NCBI GenBank assembly: GCA_963675235.2
Contig: CAXXFU010000002.1
Coordinates: 930,001 to 994,000 of the forward strand
DNA: 64,000 bases
Direction of reading: 5' to 3'
Source: JAHJQZ01 sp963675235
GTDB lineage: Bacteria; Pseudomonadota; Alphaproteobacteria; Rhizobiales; Devosiaceae
Positions 9,048 through 18,896 of the stretch are shown one piece after another (the first letter of the stretch is position 1; each line of letters starts with the position of its first letter). Position numbers and translations under genes: made by a program. The notes beneath the pieces are model-generated. The model was not told the origin of the DNA, ran no database searches, and saw only the letters and a list, made by a program, of their open reading frames with translations.

Positions 9048-9054
9048 CGCTTGT

Positions 9055-10458
9055 TCAGGCCCCGGACTTCGGCATATCGGCAATCGTGGCCAGGATGCGC
9101 ACCCAGGAGCGTATGCCTTTGTGGAACGAGATGAGATTGTACTTTTCGTTGGGCGAATGGGCGCGGTCGTCATCCAGCCCAAAGCCGACCATCAGCGCAT
9201 CCATGCCAAGGATCGACTGGAAGTCGCCGACAATCGGGATCGATCCGCCACCGCCGGTAACCACCGCCGGCTTCGGCCATTCTTCCGACAAGGCCGCCTT
9301 GGCGCGCGCAAGAAGCGGAGAGTCATAGGGCAGTTGCGTCGCCGGCGCGCCGCCATGCCTGGCAAATTCGACCGAGCAGTCCGCCGGTATCTTTGAGCGC
9401 ACATAGGCGCGGAAGCTGTCGCGTATCTTTTCCGGGTCCTGATCGCCGACGAGACGGAAAGAGACTTTGGCGGTTGCCTTTGACGCGATGACGGTCTTGA
9501 AGCCGGCGCCGGCATAGCCGCCGGCAATGCCGTTGACCTCTGCCGTCGGACGGGCCCAGATCAGTTCGAGCGACGTGCGGTCTTTTTCGCCCGCCGGAAT
9601 GGACAGGCCGTACTCGGCAAGCAGGTTGGCCGGCATTTGAGACAATTCGTCCCAGATACGGCGAACATCCTCACGGGTTTCACTGACCCCTTCGTAGAAG
9701 CCGGGAAGGGTGACCGCGCCGGATTCGTCGTGCAGTCCGGCGAGGATGTCGCAAAGCACATGCACGGGGTTGACGACCAGGCTGCCATCGCCCGAATGCA
9801 CGTCGCGGTCGGCGCCGGTGACGGTGACTTCCTCGCCGACGAGGCCCCTTAGCGAGGCACAGATCGACGGCGTCTCCGGGTCCCACATGCCGGTATCGCA
9901 GACCAGCGCGTAGTCGGCGGTGAGTTCTTGCTTGTTGGCAATGATGAACGGCCGCGCCGACGGTGATCCGGATTCTTCCTCACCCTCGAACAGAATGGTC
10001 ACCGCGACAGGCATCTCACCGTGTATCTCCTTGTAACTACGCAAGGATTCGACAAACGTCATCAGCTGACCCTTGTCGTCGGAAGCGCCTCGTCCGAAGA
10101 TGATCTCGGTGCCGTTTTCGGTTTTCCGGATTGCCGGTTCGAAAGGATCGCTGGTCCACAACTCGATCGGATCGACGGGCTGGACGTCGTAGTGCCCGTA
10201 AAAAAGCACGTGAGGCGCCTGCGCGGTTGCGCCGGGATGATGAGCCACAACCATGGGGTTGCCCTCGGTATCGCGCACCGATGCCTCAAAGCCGAGTTCG
10301 CCGAGATAGTCGGCAAGGAACCCGGCGGCCTGCCGGCATTCACCGGCATAGGCGGGATCTGTCGAAATCGACTTGATACGCAAAAGTGCGAAGAGCTTCT
10401 CAAGGCTCGAGGAGAGGTTTTCGTCGACGCGGGCGAGGACGGGCGCGATATCGGACAT
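9055..10458 (-). CDS. M20-family metallodipeptidase
   Basis: A zinc peptidase of the M20 dipeptidase group, 467 residues. Metal ligands and their contexts are visible: His89 in FYGHYDVQP, Asp127-128 in GRGASDDKGQ, the Glu pair near 160 in FEGEEESGS, Asp188 in VCDTGMW and a late His in DRAHSPNEKYNL. The lid/dimerisation domain (about 200-350) contains DVHSGDGSLVVNP. No signal peptide, so it would hydrolyse imported dipeptides in the cytoplasm, which fits its place between two peptide transporters. It is transcribed alone, convergent with the first operon. Confidence 0.93.
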   Translation of the reverse strand: MSDIAPVLARVDENLSSSLEKLFALLRIKSISTDPAYAGECRQAAGFLADYLGELGFEASVRDTEGNPMVVAHHPGATAQAPHVLFYGHYDVQPVDPIELWTSDPFEPAIRKTENGTEIIFGRGASDDKGQLMTFVESLRSYKEIHGEMPVAVTILFEGEEESGSPSARPFIIANKQELTADYALVCDTGMWDPETPSICASLRGLVGEEVTVTGADRDVHSGDGSLVVNPVHVLCDILAGLHDESGAVTLPGFYEGVSETREDVRRIWDELSQMPANLLAEYGLSIPAGEKDRTSLELIWARPTAEVNGIAGGYAGAGFKTVIASKATAKVSFRLVGDQDPEKIRDSFRAYVRSKIPADCSVEFARHGGAPATQLPYDSPLLARAKAALSEEWPKPAVVTGGGGSIPIVGDFQSILGMDALMVGFGLDDDRAHSPNEKYNLISFHKGIRSWVRILATIADMPKSGA

Positions 10459-10637
10459 GGTTCAGGCCTTTACACGGGGCAGAGAAAACTGGCGCACTGA
10501 CACAAGAATGGCATAAAAGAGGACATGCGCCTTTTGCCGGAGCCTGTTTTCGGGCCTCGGCAATAGGAATTCGAGGTGCGATTTGCCGCATTCCGGCATC
10601 GCATATTCGGACACTAAAGGTAGCCTTCTGACGTAAC

Positions 10638-10667
10638 TTGACAATTTGTCTGACATTTAAGCACTAT
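10638..10667 (+). promoter_or_regulatory. Putative promoter with FadR-type operator upstream of second peptide operon
   Basis: A consensus -35 TTGACA (10638-10643) is followed after 18 bases by CACTAT (10662-10667). Between them lies TGTCTGACA (10647-10655), a pseudo-palindrome matching the GT-N3-AC core of FadR-type operators. A near-identical site lies upstream of the PLP enzyme gene at 18737-18752. The likely regulator is the FadR-type protein encoded at 16710-17453. The 441 bases between the dipeptidase and the binding-protein gene hold no recognisable gene. Confidence 0.45.
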
Positions 10668-10732
10668 GAGTCACAACAAGAATGTCAAGCCTTGCGGGAT
10701 TGAGCGGTGACGGAGACAATGCACCGCGAACT

Positions 10733-10777
10733 GAAATTCCAGCTTATGGACGTATTAGTCTATCCGGCTGGAATTTC
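10733..10777. repeat. Perfect 11-base inverted repeat upstream of the permuted binding protein
   Basis: GAAATTCCAGC (10733-10743) and GCTGGAATTTC (10767-10777) are perfect reverse complements with a 23-base spacer. The pair lies about 120 bases before the binding-protein start and just before a partial TCTGACATTT motif. It could be a second operator or an RNA hairpin in the leader; sequence alone does not decide. Confidence 0.5.
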
Positions 10778-10899
10778 TGACATTTTTGCGGGAGTGCAGA
10801 AGGCACATATTGATTATGCGCGCGGGATGAATCCAGCCTGCGCCCATTTATAACAGGACGACGAAACCCGTCGTTTGAGAACAAACTGGAGGTTTGGGT

Positions 10900-12516
10900 A
10901 TGAAACTAGGACTTATGGGCGGGATCGCTCTGGCGGCAGCGTCAGTAATGATCGCCGGCTCGGCATACGGCTTCGAGGGCAAGAGCCTTGAGGCGGCCGA
11001 CTGCAGCTATGGCGGCAAGATCAAATCGATCGTCGCGACGGATGAACACACGGTGACCTTCTCCATGTGCTCGCCCGATCCGGCCTTCGAAGCCAAGGCG
11101 GCTTTCGTCGTGTTCGGCATCCAGCCCGAAGAGCATATCATGGAAGCCGGACCGACCAAGGGTCTGCTCGAGAACCCGATCGGCACCGGTCCGTTCAAGC
11201 TTGACACGTGGAACCGTGGCGACTCGATCATCATGAGCCGCAACGAAAACTACTGGGGCGATGCACCGAAGTTCGACACGCTGGTTTTCCGCTGGAGCGA
11301 TTCCGGCGCAGGGCGTCTCAACGAACTGCGCGCCGGCACCGTCGACGAGATCGCCAACCTCGGTCCGGACGACTTCGACGCCGTCAAGGGCGATCCGAGC
11401 CTGCAGTTCCTGAAGCAGCCGGCTCCGAATATTCTCTATCTCGGCCTCAACAACAACTTTGCGCCGTTCGATAACATCAAGGTCCGCCAGGCCATCGCCA
11501 TGGGCATCGACCGTCAGCGCATCGTCGACAATTTCTATCCGGCCGGTTCCGAAGTGGCGTCCCACTTCACGCCGTGCTCGATCGTCAACGGCTGTGCCGG
11601 TGAAGAGTGGTATGTCTTCGACCCCGAAGCCGCCAAGGCGCTTTTGGCTGAAGCCGGTTATCCGGACGGTTTCAAGACCAGCATCTACTATCGCGACGTC
11701 TATCGCTCCTACCTGCCCGAGCCGAGCGTCGTTGCGGTTGAATTCCAGACCCAGCTGAAGCAGAACCTCGGCATCGATGCCGATGTCGTGCCGATGGAAT
11801 CGGGCGAATTCATCTCCGAATCCAGCGCCGGCAACCTCGACGGTCCGTATCTGCTGGGTTGGGGCGCCGACTATCCGCACGTCACCAACTTCCTCGACTA
11901 TCACTTCGGCGTCGGCACCAAGCAGTTTGGTACGCCGTTCACCGAAATCACCGACGTGCTGACCGAAGCCGGTACCGTGGCTGACGTCGCCAAGGCCGAG
12001 CCGCTCTACGCCGAAGCCAACAACCAGCTCAAGGCTCTGGTCCCGATGGTTCCGATCGTGCACGGCGCTGCTGCCTACGCCGCCCGAGCCGAGGTCAAGG
12101 ACGCCATCGTCCGTCCGTTCGGTGCCCCGCGTCTGTGGGATGCTGATCCGGGCAAGGACACGCTGGTCTTCATGCAGAATGCCGAGCCGATCAGCCTTTA
12201 CTGCGCTGACGAAACCGACGGCGAAACCCTGGCCGCCTGCACCCCGGTCGTAGAAGCTCTGCTCGACTACGGCAAGGACAGCGGCGAGATCGTTCCGGCT
12301 CTCGCCACGGGCTGCGAAGCCAATGACGACGCCAGTGTCTACGTCTGCCATCTGCGCGAAGGCGTGACCTTCCATGACGGTTCGACTTTCGACGCCAATG
12401 ACGTCGTTGTGTCCTGGGCTGCCGGTCTGGATGCGTCCAACCCGGCTCACGTCGGCAACACCGGTGCGTTCGACTACTACTCCTATCTCTGGGGTGGCTT
12501 GATGAACGCCGAGTAA
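10900..12516 (+). CDS. Circularly permuted family-5 peptide-binding protein of an ABC transporter
   Basis: Periplasmic receptor of the second peptide-type importer, 538 residues, with a Sec signal peptide (residues 1 to about 24, ending AGSAYG). ATG 10900 is chosen because GGAGG lies 7 bases upstream. The domain order is rearranged. The mature protein starts in the middle of lobe I (IKSIVATDEHTVTF, 41-54) and continues through VRQAIAMGIDRQRI, KALLAEAGYPDGF and GWGADYP. It ends (about 422-530) with the segment that normally begins the family: MQNAEPISLY, IVPALATG, LREGVTFHDGSTFDANDVVV. The family-5 paralogue at 3023-4531 shows the normal order. Cys residues at about 35, 57, 226, 232, 435, 447, 472 and 483 could form disulphides. 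Confidence 0.93.
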   Translation: MKLGLMGGIALAAASVMIAGSAYGFEGKSLEAADCSYGGKIKSIVATDEHTVTFSMCSPDPAFEAKAAFVVFGIQPEEHIMEAGPTKGLLENPIGTGPFKLDTWNRGDSIIMSRNENYWGDAPKFDTLVFRWSDSGAGRLNELRAGTVDEIANLGPDDFDAVKGDPSLQFLKQPAPNILYLGLNNNFAPFDNIKVRQAIAMGIDRQRIVDNFYPAGSEVASHFTPCSIVNGCAGEEWYVFDPEAAKALLAEAGYPDGFKTSIYYRDVYRSYLPEPSVVAVEFQTQLKQNLGIDADVVPMESGEFISESSAGNLDGPYLLGWGADYPHVTNFLDYHFGVGTKQFGTPFTEITDVLTEAGTVADVAKAEPLYAEANNQLKALVPMVPIVHGAAAYAARAEVKDAIVRPFGAPRLWDADPGKDTLVFMQNAEPISLYCADETDGETLAACTPVVEALLDYGKDSGEIVPALATGCEANDDASVYVCHLREGVTFHDGSTFDANDVVVSWAAGLDASNPAHVGNTGAFDYYSYLWGGLMNAE

Positions 12517-12533
12517 TCGGTGATCTGAACACC

Positions 12534-12564
12534 GGAGTGGGCGGCATCCGCCCACTCCATTTTT
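12534..12564 (+). terminator. Strong hairpin with T-run after the binding-protein gene
   Basis: GGAGTGGGCGG (12534-12544) and CCGCCCACTCC (12548-12558) form a perfect 11-base stem with a 3-base loop, followed by a T-run (12560-12564). This is a good Rho-independent terminator, yet it is inside the operon. Partial termination would give much more binding protein than permease, as is common in ABC operons. Confidence 0.75.
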
Positions 12565-12586
12565 CTCTCATAGCCCGGATATCTCG

Positions 12587-13666
12587 ATGCTCGGATACGC
12601 CGCCAAACGCATTCTCATCTCCATTCCGGTCATTCTCGGCATCCTCATCGTCACTTTCGCCCTCGCACGCATGATCCCCGGGGATCCGTGCAAGGCCATG
12701 CTGGGTGACAAGGTTTCCGAAGAGACCTGCGCGGCATTCAATGTGCGCTTCGGCTACGACCAGCCGATCACCACGCAGTTTTTCATCTATGCCAAGGACA
12801 TTCTGTCCGGCAATTTCGGCGACTCCGTACGGTTTTCGCGTCCGGTCATCCAGATCATGGTCGAACGCCTGCCGTTGACCGCCGAACTCGCGGTGCTGGC
12901 GCTGATCGTTGCATCCATCGTCGGCATCGGCCTCGGTATCCTTGCAGCGCGACGGGCCAATTCGGCAACCGACGTCGGCACGATGATCCTTGCCAATGTC
13001 GGAATCTCGATGCCGGTGTTCTGGCTCGGCCTGATGCTGGCCTACCTGTTCGGCGTGCTGCTGAGGGGCACGCCTCTTTGGCTGCCGCCTTCGGGGCGGC
13101 TGTCTGCGGGTTTGACCTCGGTGCCGTTCTACGAGGTCTGGCAATGGAAGCTTGCCGCTGACTCCAGCTGGAGCAAGTTCCTCGAATTCCTCTCTAATTT
13201 CTACATCATGAATGCGCTGATCACAGGCAACTGGCCGGTGTTCTGGGATGCGCTCAGGCACATGGTGCTGCCGGTGCTTGCGCTCTCGACAATTCCCATG
13301 GCCGTCATCGCGCGTATCACGCGATCCTCATTGCTCGACGTGCTTGGGCGCGACTACATCCGCACGGCCCGCGCCAAGGGTGTCCGGAACAGCGACGTGG
13401 TACGCAAGCACGCGCTTGGCAATGCCATGCTGCCGGTGGTGACCATTCTCGGATTGCAGATGGGCGCATTATTGAGCGGCGCGCTTCTGACCGAGACCGT
13501 GTTCGGGCTGGCCGGGGTCGGCTCGATGCTGGTGCAGGCGATCTTCGCGCGGGACTACCCGGTGGTGCAGGCCTTCACGGTGATGATCGCGTTGTCCTAT
13601 GTGTTCATCAACCTGATCGTTGACCTGTCCTACTCCTATCTCGACCCCCGCATCCGACCGCAATAG
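12587..13666 (+). CDS. Peptide-type ABC transporter permease (DppB type)
   Basis: First permease of the second importer. It has an N-terminal helix (LISIPVILGILIVTFALAR), the periplasmic MIPGDPCKAMLGDKVS motif and the coupling loop DYIRTARAKGVRNSDVV near residues 261-277. At 359 residues it is longer than the 315-residue copy at 4606. The extra length is a hydrophilic stretch around residues 160-215 containing LPPSGRLSAGLTSVPFYEVW, an insertion also seen in other long DppB proteins. The next permease follows after 12 bases. Confidence 0.95.
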   Translation: MLGYAAKRILISIPVILGILIVTFALARMIPGDPCKAMLGDKVSEETCAAFNVRFGYDQPITTQFFIYAKDILSGNFGDSVRFSRPVIQIMVERLPLTAELAVLALIVASIVGIGLGILAARRANSATDVGTMILANVGISMPVFWLGLMLAYLFGVLLRGTPLWLPPSGRLSAGLTSVPFYEVWQWKLAADSSWSKFLEFLSNFYIMNALITGNWPVFWDALRHMVLPVLALSTIPMAVIARITRSSLLDVLGRDYIRTARAKGVRNSDVVRKHALGNAMLPVVTILGLQMGALLSGALLTETVFGLAGVGSMLVQAIFARDYPVVQAFTVMIALSYVFINLIVDLSYSYLDPRIRPQ

Positions 13667-13678
13667 GACGATCGATCC

Positions 13679-14632
13679 ATGACAAGTTTAGATTCGGCAT
13701 CCGCAAGTGCGGCGGAGTTCATTGCAGACGAAGGGTTGGTCGGTGATCCCGTTCCGCTGTGGAAACAGGCCTGGAAACGGTTGTTGCGCAAGCGCTCGGG
13801 CCAGGTCGGCCTGTTCATCATCGGCACGCTGATCCTGATCGCCATTCTCGCGCCGGTAATTGCGCCCTATGACCCCGACCAGGTGCTCATCGGCGTCGAG
13901 CAGGTCAAGCGTCGCGATGCGCCATGCATCCACCTGGCCGGATGTGACGCCAGCAAGCCCCAGCACATCATGGGTATTGACGGCAATTCGCGCGACCTGT
14001 TCTCGCGCGTCATCTACGGCTCGCGCATCTCGCTGATGATCGGCATCACCACGGTTTCCGTGGCGCTGTTCTTCGGTGTGCTGTTCGGCGCCATCGCCGG
14101 TTATTTCGGCGGCTTGGCGGACAACATCATCATGCGCGTCATGGACGTGATCCTGGGATTCCCATCCCTGCTGCTGGCAATCGCCATCGTGGCGGTGCTC
14201 GGGCCAGGCATCGTCAATGCACTGCTGGCCATATCGATCGTGACGATGCCAGCTTATGCGCGCCTGACGCGCGCCTCTGTTCTCTCGGTGAAAATGCTCG
14301 ACTTCGTCGCGGCGACGCGGGTGCTCGGCGGTTCGAAGTGGCGCATCCTGTTCCTGCGCGTGCTGCCCAACGCCTTTACCCCGATCGTGGTGCTGGCGAC
14401 GCTCGGCATCGCCACGGCAATTCTCGATGCGGCGGGTCTCAGCTTCCTCGGTCTCGGGGCGCAACCGCCGATGCCGGAATGGGGGACCATGCTCGGCACA
14501 GAGCGCAACCAGATCTTCTCGGCGCCGCACCTGGTGTTCTTCCCGGGCGTGGCCATCATGATCACCGTGCTCGGCTTCAACCTTCTGGGTGACGGGTTGC
14601 GCGACGCGCTCGACCCGCGGCTCAACAGCTAG
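13679..14632 (+). CDS. Peptide-type ABC transporter permease (DppC type)
   Basis: Second permease of the second importer (317 residues). A cytoplasmic tail of about 40 residues precedes the first helix (VGLFIIGTLILIAILAPVIAP). A periplasmic stretch with two cysteines (APCIHLAGCDASKPQH) precedes the DppC motif GIDGNSRDLFSRVIYGSR. The coupling loop reads LDFVAATRVLGGSKWRI and the end is NLLGDGLRDALDPR. The cysteine pair is absent from the DppC paralogue at 5550. The ATPase gene follows after 8 bases. Confidence 0.95.
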   Translation: MTSLDSASASAAEFIADEGLVGDPVPLWKQAWKRLLRKRSGQVGLFIIGTLILIAILAPVIAPYDPDQVLIGVEQVKRRDAPCIHLAGCDASKPQHIMGIDGNSRDLFSRVIYGSRISLMIGITTVSVALFFGVLFGAIAGYFGGLADNIIMRVMDVILGFPSLLLAIAIVAVLGPGIVNALLAISIVTMPAYARLTRASVLSVKMLDFVAATRVLGGSKWRILFLRVLPNAFTPIVVLATLGIATAILDAAGLSFLGLGAQPPMPEWGTMLGTERNQIFSAPHLVFFPGVAIMITVLGFNLLGDGLRDALDPRLNS

Positions 14633-14640
14633 AGGACGTC

Positions 14641-15653
<1,013 letters not shown>

Positions 15654-15657
<4 letters not shown>

Positions 15658-16643
15658 GCGCCTTGGTGGAAATGCGCGGCGTCAACATGAGCTTTGCCGT
15701 GCGCGGCGGCGCCTTCCAGACCGTTCGCGGCCATGTCAACGCGGTCAATGACGTCAATCTCGAGATCGAACGCGGCCGAACGCTCGGCGTCGTCGGTGAA
15801 AGCGGCTGCGGCAAGTCAACGCTTGCCCGCATCGTCATCGGACAGTTCCCGCCGACCGAAGGCTCGATCATCTTCGATGGCAAGCAGATCGCCGGTCCCG
15901 GCATGGATGTCGATTTCGAGTCGACCAAGCGCATCCAGATCGTTTTCCAGGATCCTTATTCCTCGCTCGATCCGCGCCTGCCGGTCGGGGATTCCATCGC
16001 CGAGGGACTGGTCATTCACAAGATCGGCGACGCCAAGAGCCGGCGCAAGGCGGTAACGGACATGCTCGAGCTGGTCGGACTGCCGCCGGCGGCCGCCGAC
16101 CGGTTCCCACACGAGTTCTCAGGCGGCCAGCGTCAGCGCATCGGCGTGGCGCGCGCCCTGATCATGCAACCCGAATTCGTCATCTGCGACGAACCGACCT
16201 CGGCGCTCGACGTCTCGGTGCAGGCGCAGATTCTTAATCTGCTCAAGGAGCTCAAGGGTCAGTTCAACCTGACCATGATGTTCATTTCCCATAACCTGGC
16301 CGTGGTCAAGCACATCGCCGACGACGTCATGGTGATGTATCTCGGACATGCCGTGGAGATCACGCCGGCGGACGAGTTGTTCGTCAATCCGCGCCACCCC
16401 TATACCAGGGCACTGCTTTCTGCGACCCCGATTGCCGACCCGGACCGGCGCGGCGAACGCATCAAGTTGACCGGGGAACTGCCGTCACCGCTCAATCCAC
16501 CGACCGGCTGCCCGTTCCACCCGCGCTGCGCGCTAGCCAACGACCGCTGCAAGGCGGAAAACCCGGTGCTTATTGTCGATGGCAATTCCCGAGTTGCCTG
16601 TCACGCCGTTGAAGAAGGGCGCTCGGAGCAGCCTGCTGCCTAG
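15654..16643 (+). CDS. Oligopeptide ABC transporter ATP-binding protein (DppF/OppF type)
   Basis: Last gene of the second import operon (329 residues). Walker A (GESGCGKSTLAR), FQDPYSSLDPRLPV, signature FSGGQRQRIGVARAL, Walker B (FVICDEPTSALDVS) and the C-terminal PPTGCPFHPRCALA motif place it in the DppF/OppF branch. The N-terminus is short, with a VRGGAFQTVRGHVNAV insertion between the first two strands, usual for this branch. Convergent with the regulator gene 66 bases downstream. Confidence 0.95.
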
Positions 16644-16709
16644 TCCCTGATAGCAAGCGGCGGACGCGCTTATGCGCTCCATGCTGCGTGTCGCGGCTTG
16701 CGCCAGGCG

Positions 16710-17453
16710 TCAGGCTGAGGGCGCGGGTCCACCGGCGATGATGCGTCGGATTTCTGCCATGACGGAATCGACGATGTTTTCGACGGCGGCAATCGCTCCG
16801 GCCTCATTTTCGGCCATGATGGCGTCGGCGAGATCGCGATGCAGCGGGAAGGAAGCAAGTCCGAATTCGTCACGATGGAAGGGTGATGTAGGCTCGCGGT
16901 CGATAGCACCGTCGAGCTGGCCGAGGATGCGGCCATACATCGGATTGCCTGAAGCTTCGTAGATGGCGTTGTGGAACGCCGCGTCCTCGCCACGCCATGG
17001 CTTGCCGGCGTAGACCGCCCGCAAAAGCGTGTCACACAGCTTCGAAATCCCGTTGCGCTGCTCGCGGCTGGCGTTGAGCACTGCCTTGCGCACGACATCG
17101 ACTTCGAGCGTGCGGCGCACTTCGAGCAGATGCAGAAGCGCTTCGCCTTCAAGACGCACGGTCAGCGGCACCATGGCCTGCATGGCCTGCAATGGCGCTG
17201 TGAGATAGGTGCCGTCGCCACGCCGGCGGCGAATGATGCCGAGTCCTTCCCAGCGGTTGAGCGCTTCACGCACCGTCGAACGGCCGACGCCGAGCTTTGC
17301 GGCAAGCGAGACTTCGGGCGGCAGCCGGTCGCCGATCTTCAGTCCGGCCTTCTCGATCATGTCGGCCAGGGCCTCGAGGATGAGCTCGCCGCGCAAACGT
17401 GACTGCAGCGGCGCATTGTCATCCGGGTGCGGATTGCGTGTCACGTGCTGCAT
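16710..17453 (-). CDS. FadR-subfamily GntR transcriptional regulator
   Basis: Winged-helix regulator with the motif LPPEVSLAAKLGVGRSTVREAL near residues 45-66 and a C-terminal FCD domain (DAAFHNAIYEASGNPM, later FPLHRDLADAI). The last FCD histidine seen in the other two FadR-type regulators of this window appears replaced (AVENIVDS here). I chose ATG 17453 because GAGGAG precedes it, although the spacing is short; a TTG at 17465 is the alternative. It lies 47 bases after the PLP enzyme gene on the same strand, so the two are probably one transcript. It is the best candidate for binding TGTCTGACA sites at 10647 and 18740. Confidence 0.9.
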   Translation of the reverse strand: MQHVTRNPHPDDNAPLQSRLRGELILEALADMIEKAGLKIGDRLPPEVSLAAKLGVGRSTVREALNRWEGLGIIRRRRGDGTYLTAPLQAMQAMVPLTVRLEGEALLHLLEVRRTLEVDVVRKAVLNASREQRNGISKLCDTLLRAVYAGKPWRGEDAAFHNAIYEASGNPMYGRILGQLDGAIDREPTSPFHRDEFGLASFPLHRDLADAIMAENEAGAIAAVENIVDSVMAEIRRIIAGGPAPSA

Positions 17454-17500
17454 TCTCCTCAGCAACGGGGCCTGGAGCGCTGACGGGCCAACGATGGCGA

Positions 17501-18703
17501 CTATTGCGCCGAAAGGTTCAAAATCTGGTCCAGGGCCTCAATAAGCCGGTCCAACTGTTCGGGGCTGTTGTAGCCCTGAACAGACAGACGGGCGATGTGC
17601 CTATCTTGCCAAGAAAACACCGGGATTTCCATGCGGTAGCGCTGGCGCAGCGCCAATTGCACGGATTCGGTGTCGCAGGCCGGAAGCGGCAAGGCCGCCA
17701 TCTGCGGTGCCGAGAACGCGGACGCCGACAGCAAATCGAGCCCGGTCAGCGTCGAAAACCGTTCGGCGGTGCGGCGTGCCAACAGGGCGCACTGGCCGGC
17801 AACGGCATCCCAGTCGTGCTCCTTGCGGAAGGCAATCGCCGCCGGAACCGCCAGAAAAGCAGCCGGATCGCGTGTGCCCTGCACTTCGAGCGTGTCGAGG
17901 AACGGTGTGTTGCCGAATGCACCCTTGGCCCCGGGCTCATTGATTGTCTCGGTCCAGCCGTGACTGACGACCAGCGGATCGATCAGGTGCTGCATTTCCC
18001 GACGGGCATGCAGAAACGCCGAACCCTTCGGCGTCATCAGCCATTTGTGGAAGTTGCCCGAATAGAAATCGGCGCCAAGCGCATCGAGATCGAGCCGGAT
18101 GTGACCGGGCGCGTGAGCACCGTCGATCACGGTGATGATGCCCTTGTCGCGGCAATGGGCGACGATCTTCCCGATCGGGAACAGCAGCGCCGTCGGCGAG
18201 GTGATGTGCGAGATGAACAGCACCCGCGTTCTCGGCGTGATGGCGTCGAGTACGGCCTGGGTAAACTGGTCCTCGCTCACGAGCGGCAACGGGATATTGG
18301 CGACAACGATGCGGGCGCCAGTCCGCTGCGCGACATAGGCCAATGTCTTGTCCAGTGCCGCATATTCATGGTCGGAGGTGACGATCTCGTCGCCCGGCTG
18401 CAGTTTCAGCGACTGCAGAACGATGTTGAGGCCGAGCGTGGCATTGGTCACCCAGACGAAATCGTCCGGACTGGCGCCAAGTTCTGGCGCGACGGCCTCG
18501 TGCGTTTCACGCATCAACTCGCTATAGCGCCGTCCGAGAAACTCGACGGGCTGGTATTCCAGTTCGCGTTGCCAGTCCTGATAGGCAGCAAAAACGGGCC
18601 GCGGGCAGGCACCGAACGAACCGTGGTTGAGAAACACCACGTCGTCGCGCAGCAGAAAGTGGCCGGCGAGATTGTGCGACACGTCAAAGACCTTTCTCGA
18701 CAT
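17501..18703 (-). CDS. Class V aminotransferase-fold PLP enzyme (isopenicillin N epimerase-like)
   Basis: A PLP-dependent enzyme of the class V (cysteine desulphurase-like) fold, about 400 residues. FLNHGSFGACPRPVF at the N-terminus, the cofactor aspartate in TVIDGAHAPGHI and the likely Schiff-base lysine in SGNFHKWLMTPKG are visible. Members include isopenicillin N epimerase and EgtE-type lyases, and sequence does not choose between them. ATG 18703 is preferred; the upstream extension would run through the predicted operator. It leads a two-gene unit with the FadR-type regulator and faces the second peptide operon, suggesting it acts on an imported amino-acid-derived compound. Confidence 0.88.
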   Translation of the reverse strand: MSRKVFDVSHNLAGHFLLRDDVVFLNHGSFGACPRPVFAAYQDWQRELEYQPVEFLGRRYSELMRETHEAVAPELGASPDDFVWVTNATLGLNIVLQSLKLQPGDEIVTSDHEYAALDKTLAYVAQRTGARIVVANIPLPLVSEDQFTQAVLDAITPRTRVLFISHITSPTALLFPIGKIVAHCRDKGIITVIDGAHAPGHIRLDLDALGADFYSGNFHKWLMTPKGSAFLHARREMQHLIDPLVVSHGWTETINEPGAKGAFGNTPFLDTLEVQGTRDPAAFLAVPAAIAFRKEHDWDAVAGQCALLARRTAERFSTLTGLDLLSASAFSAPQMAALPLPACDTESVQLALRQRYRMEIPVFSWQDRHIARLSVQGYNSPEQLDRLIEALDQILNLSAQ

Positions 18704-18736
18704 TGGCAGCAGGCGAGAGGCATATAGCCGACAAAC

Positions 18737-18752
18737 AAATGTCTGACAATTG
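18737..18752 (-). promoter_or_regulatory. Putative FadR-type operator upstream of the PLP enzyme
   Basis: AAATGTCTGACAATTG lies 34-50 bases upstream of the chosen start. Read on the minus strand it is CAATTGTCAGACATTT. This matches the 10642-10658 site (CAATTTGTCTGACATTT) apart from one base difference at the centre and one inserted T. Two sites flanking one regulator gene suggest a small regulon. Confidence 0.45.
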
Positions 18753-18896
18753 CAGTCCATGCCTGCGGCCGACGACTAGGCCGCCTGATGGTTGACCCAA
18801 AGTTGAGGGGAGGAGACGAAAAAGGCGCATGCCCGGAAACTCCGCGCATGCGTCGTGTCGTGTTCGCGGCTGGACAATTGCGTCCGGCACGGCGGA

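Noticed and set aside
10900..12516. Interpretation of the permuted binding protein as a truncated gene or an assembly error
   Set aside because: All fold segments are present once, in one open frame, with a good start, stop and following hairpin; only their order differs. It is still listed as something to verify.
10942..12555. 537-codon minus-strand ORF opposite the permuted binding protein
   Set aside because: Low-complexity, Asp/Val/Gly-rich shadow with no family features; the plus-strand gene has a signal peptide and a ribosome binding site.
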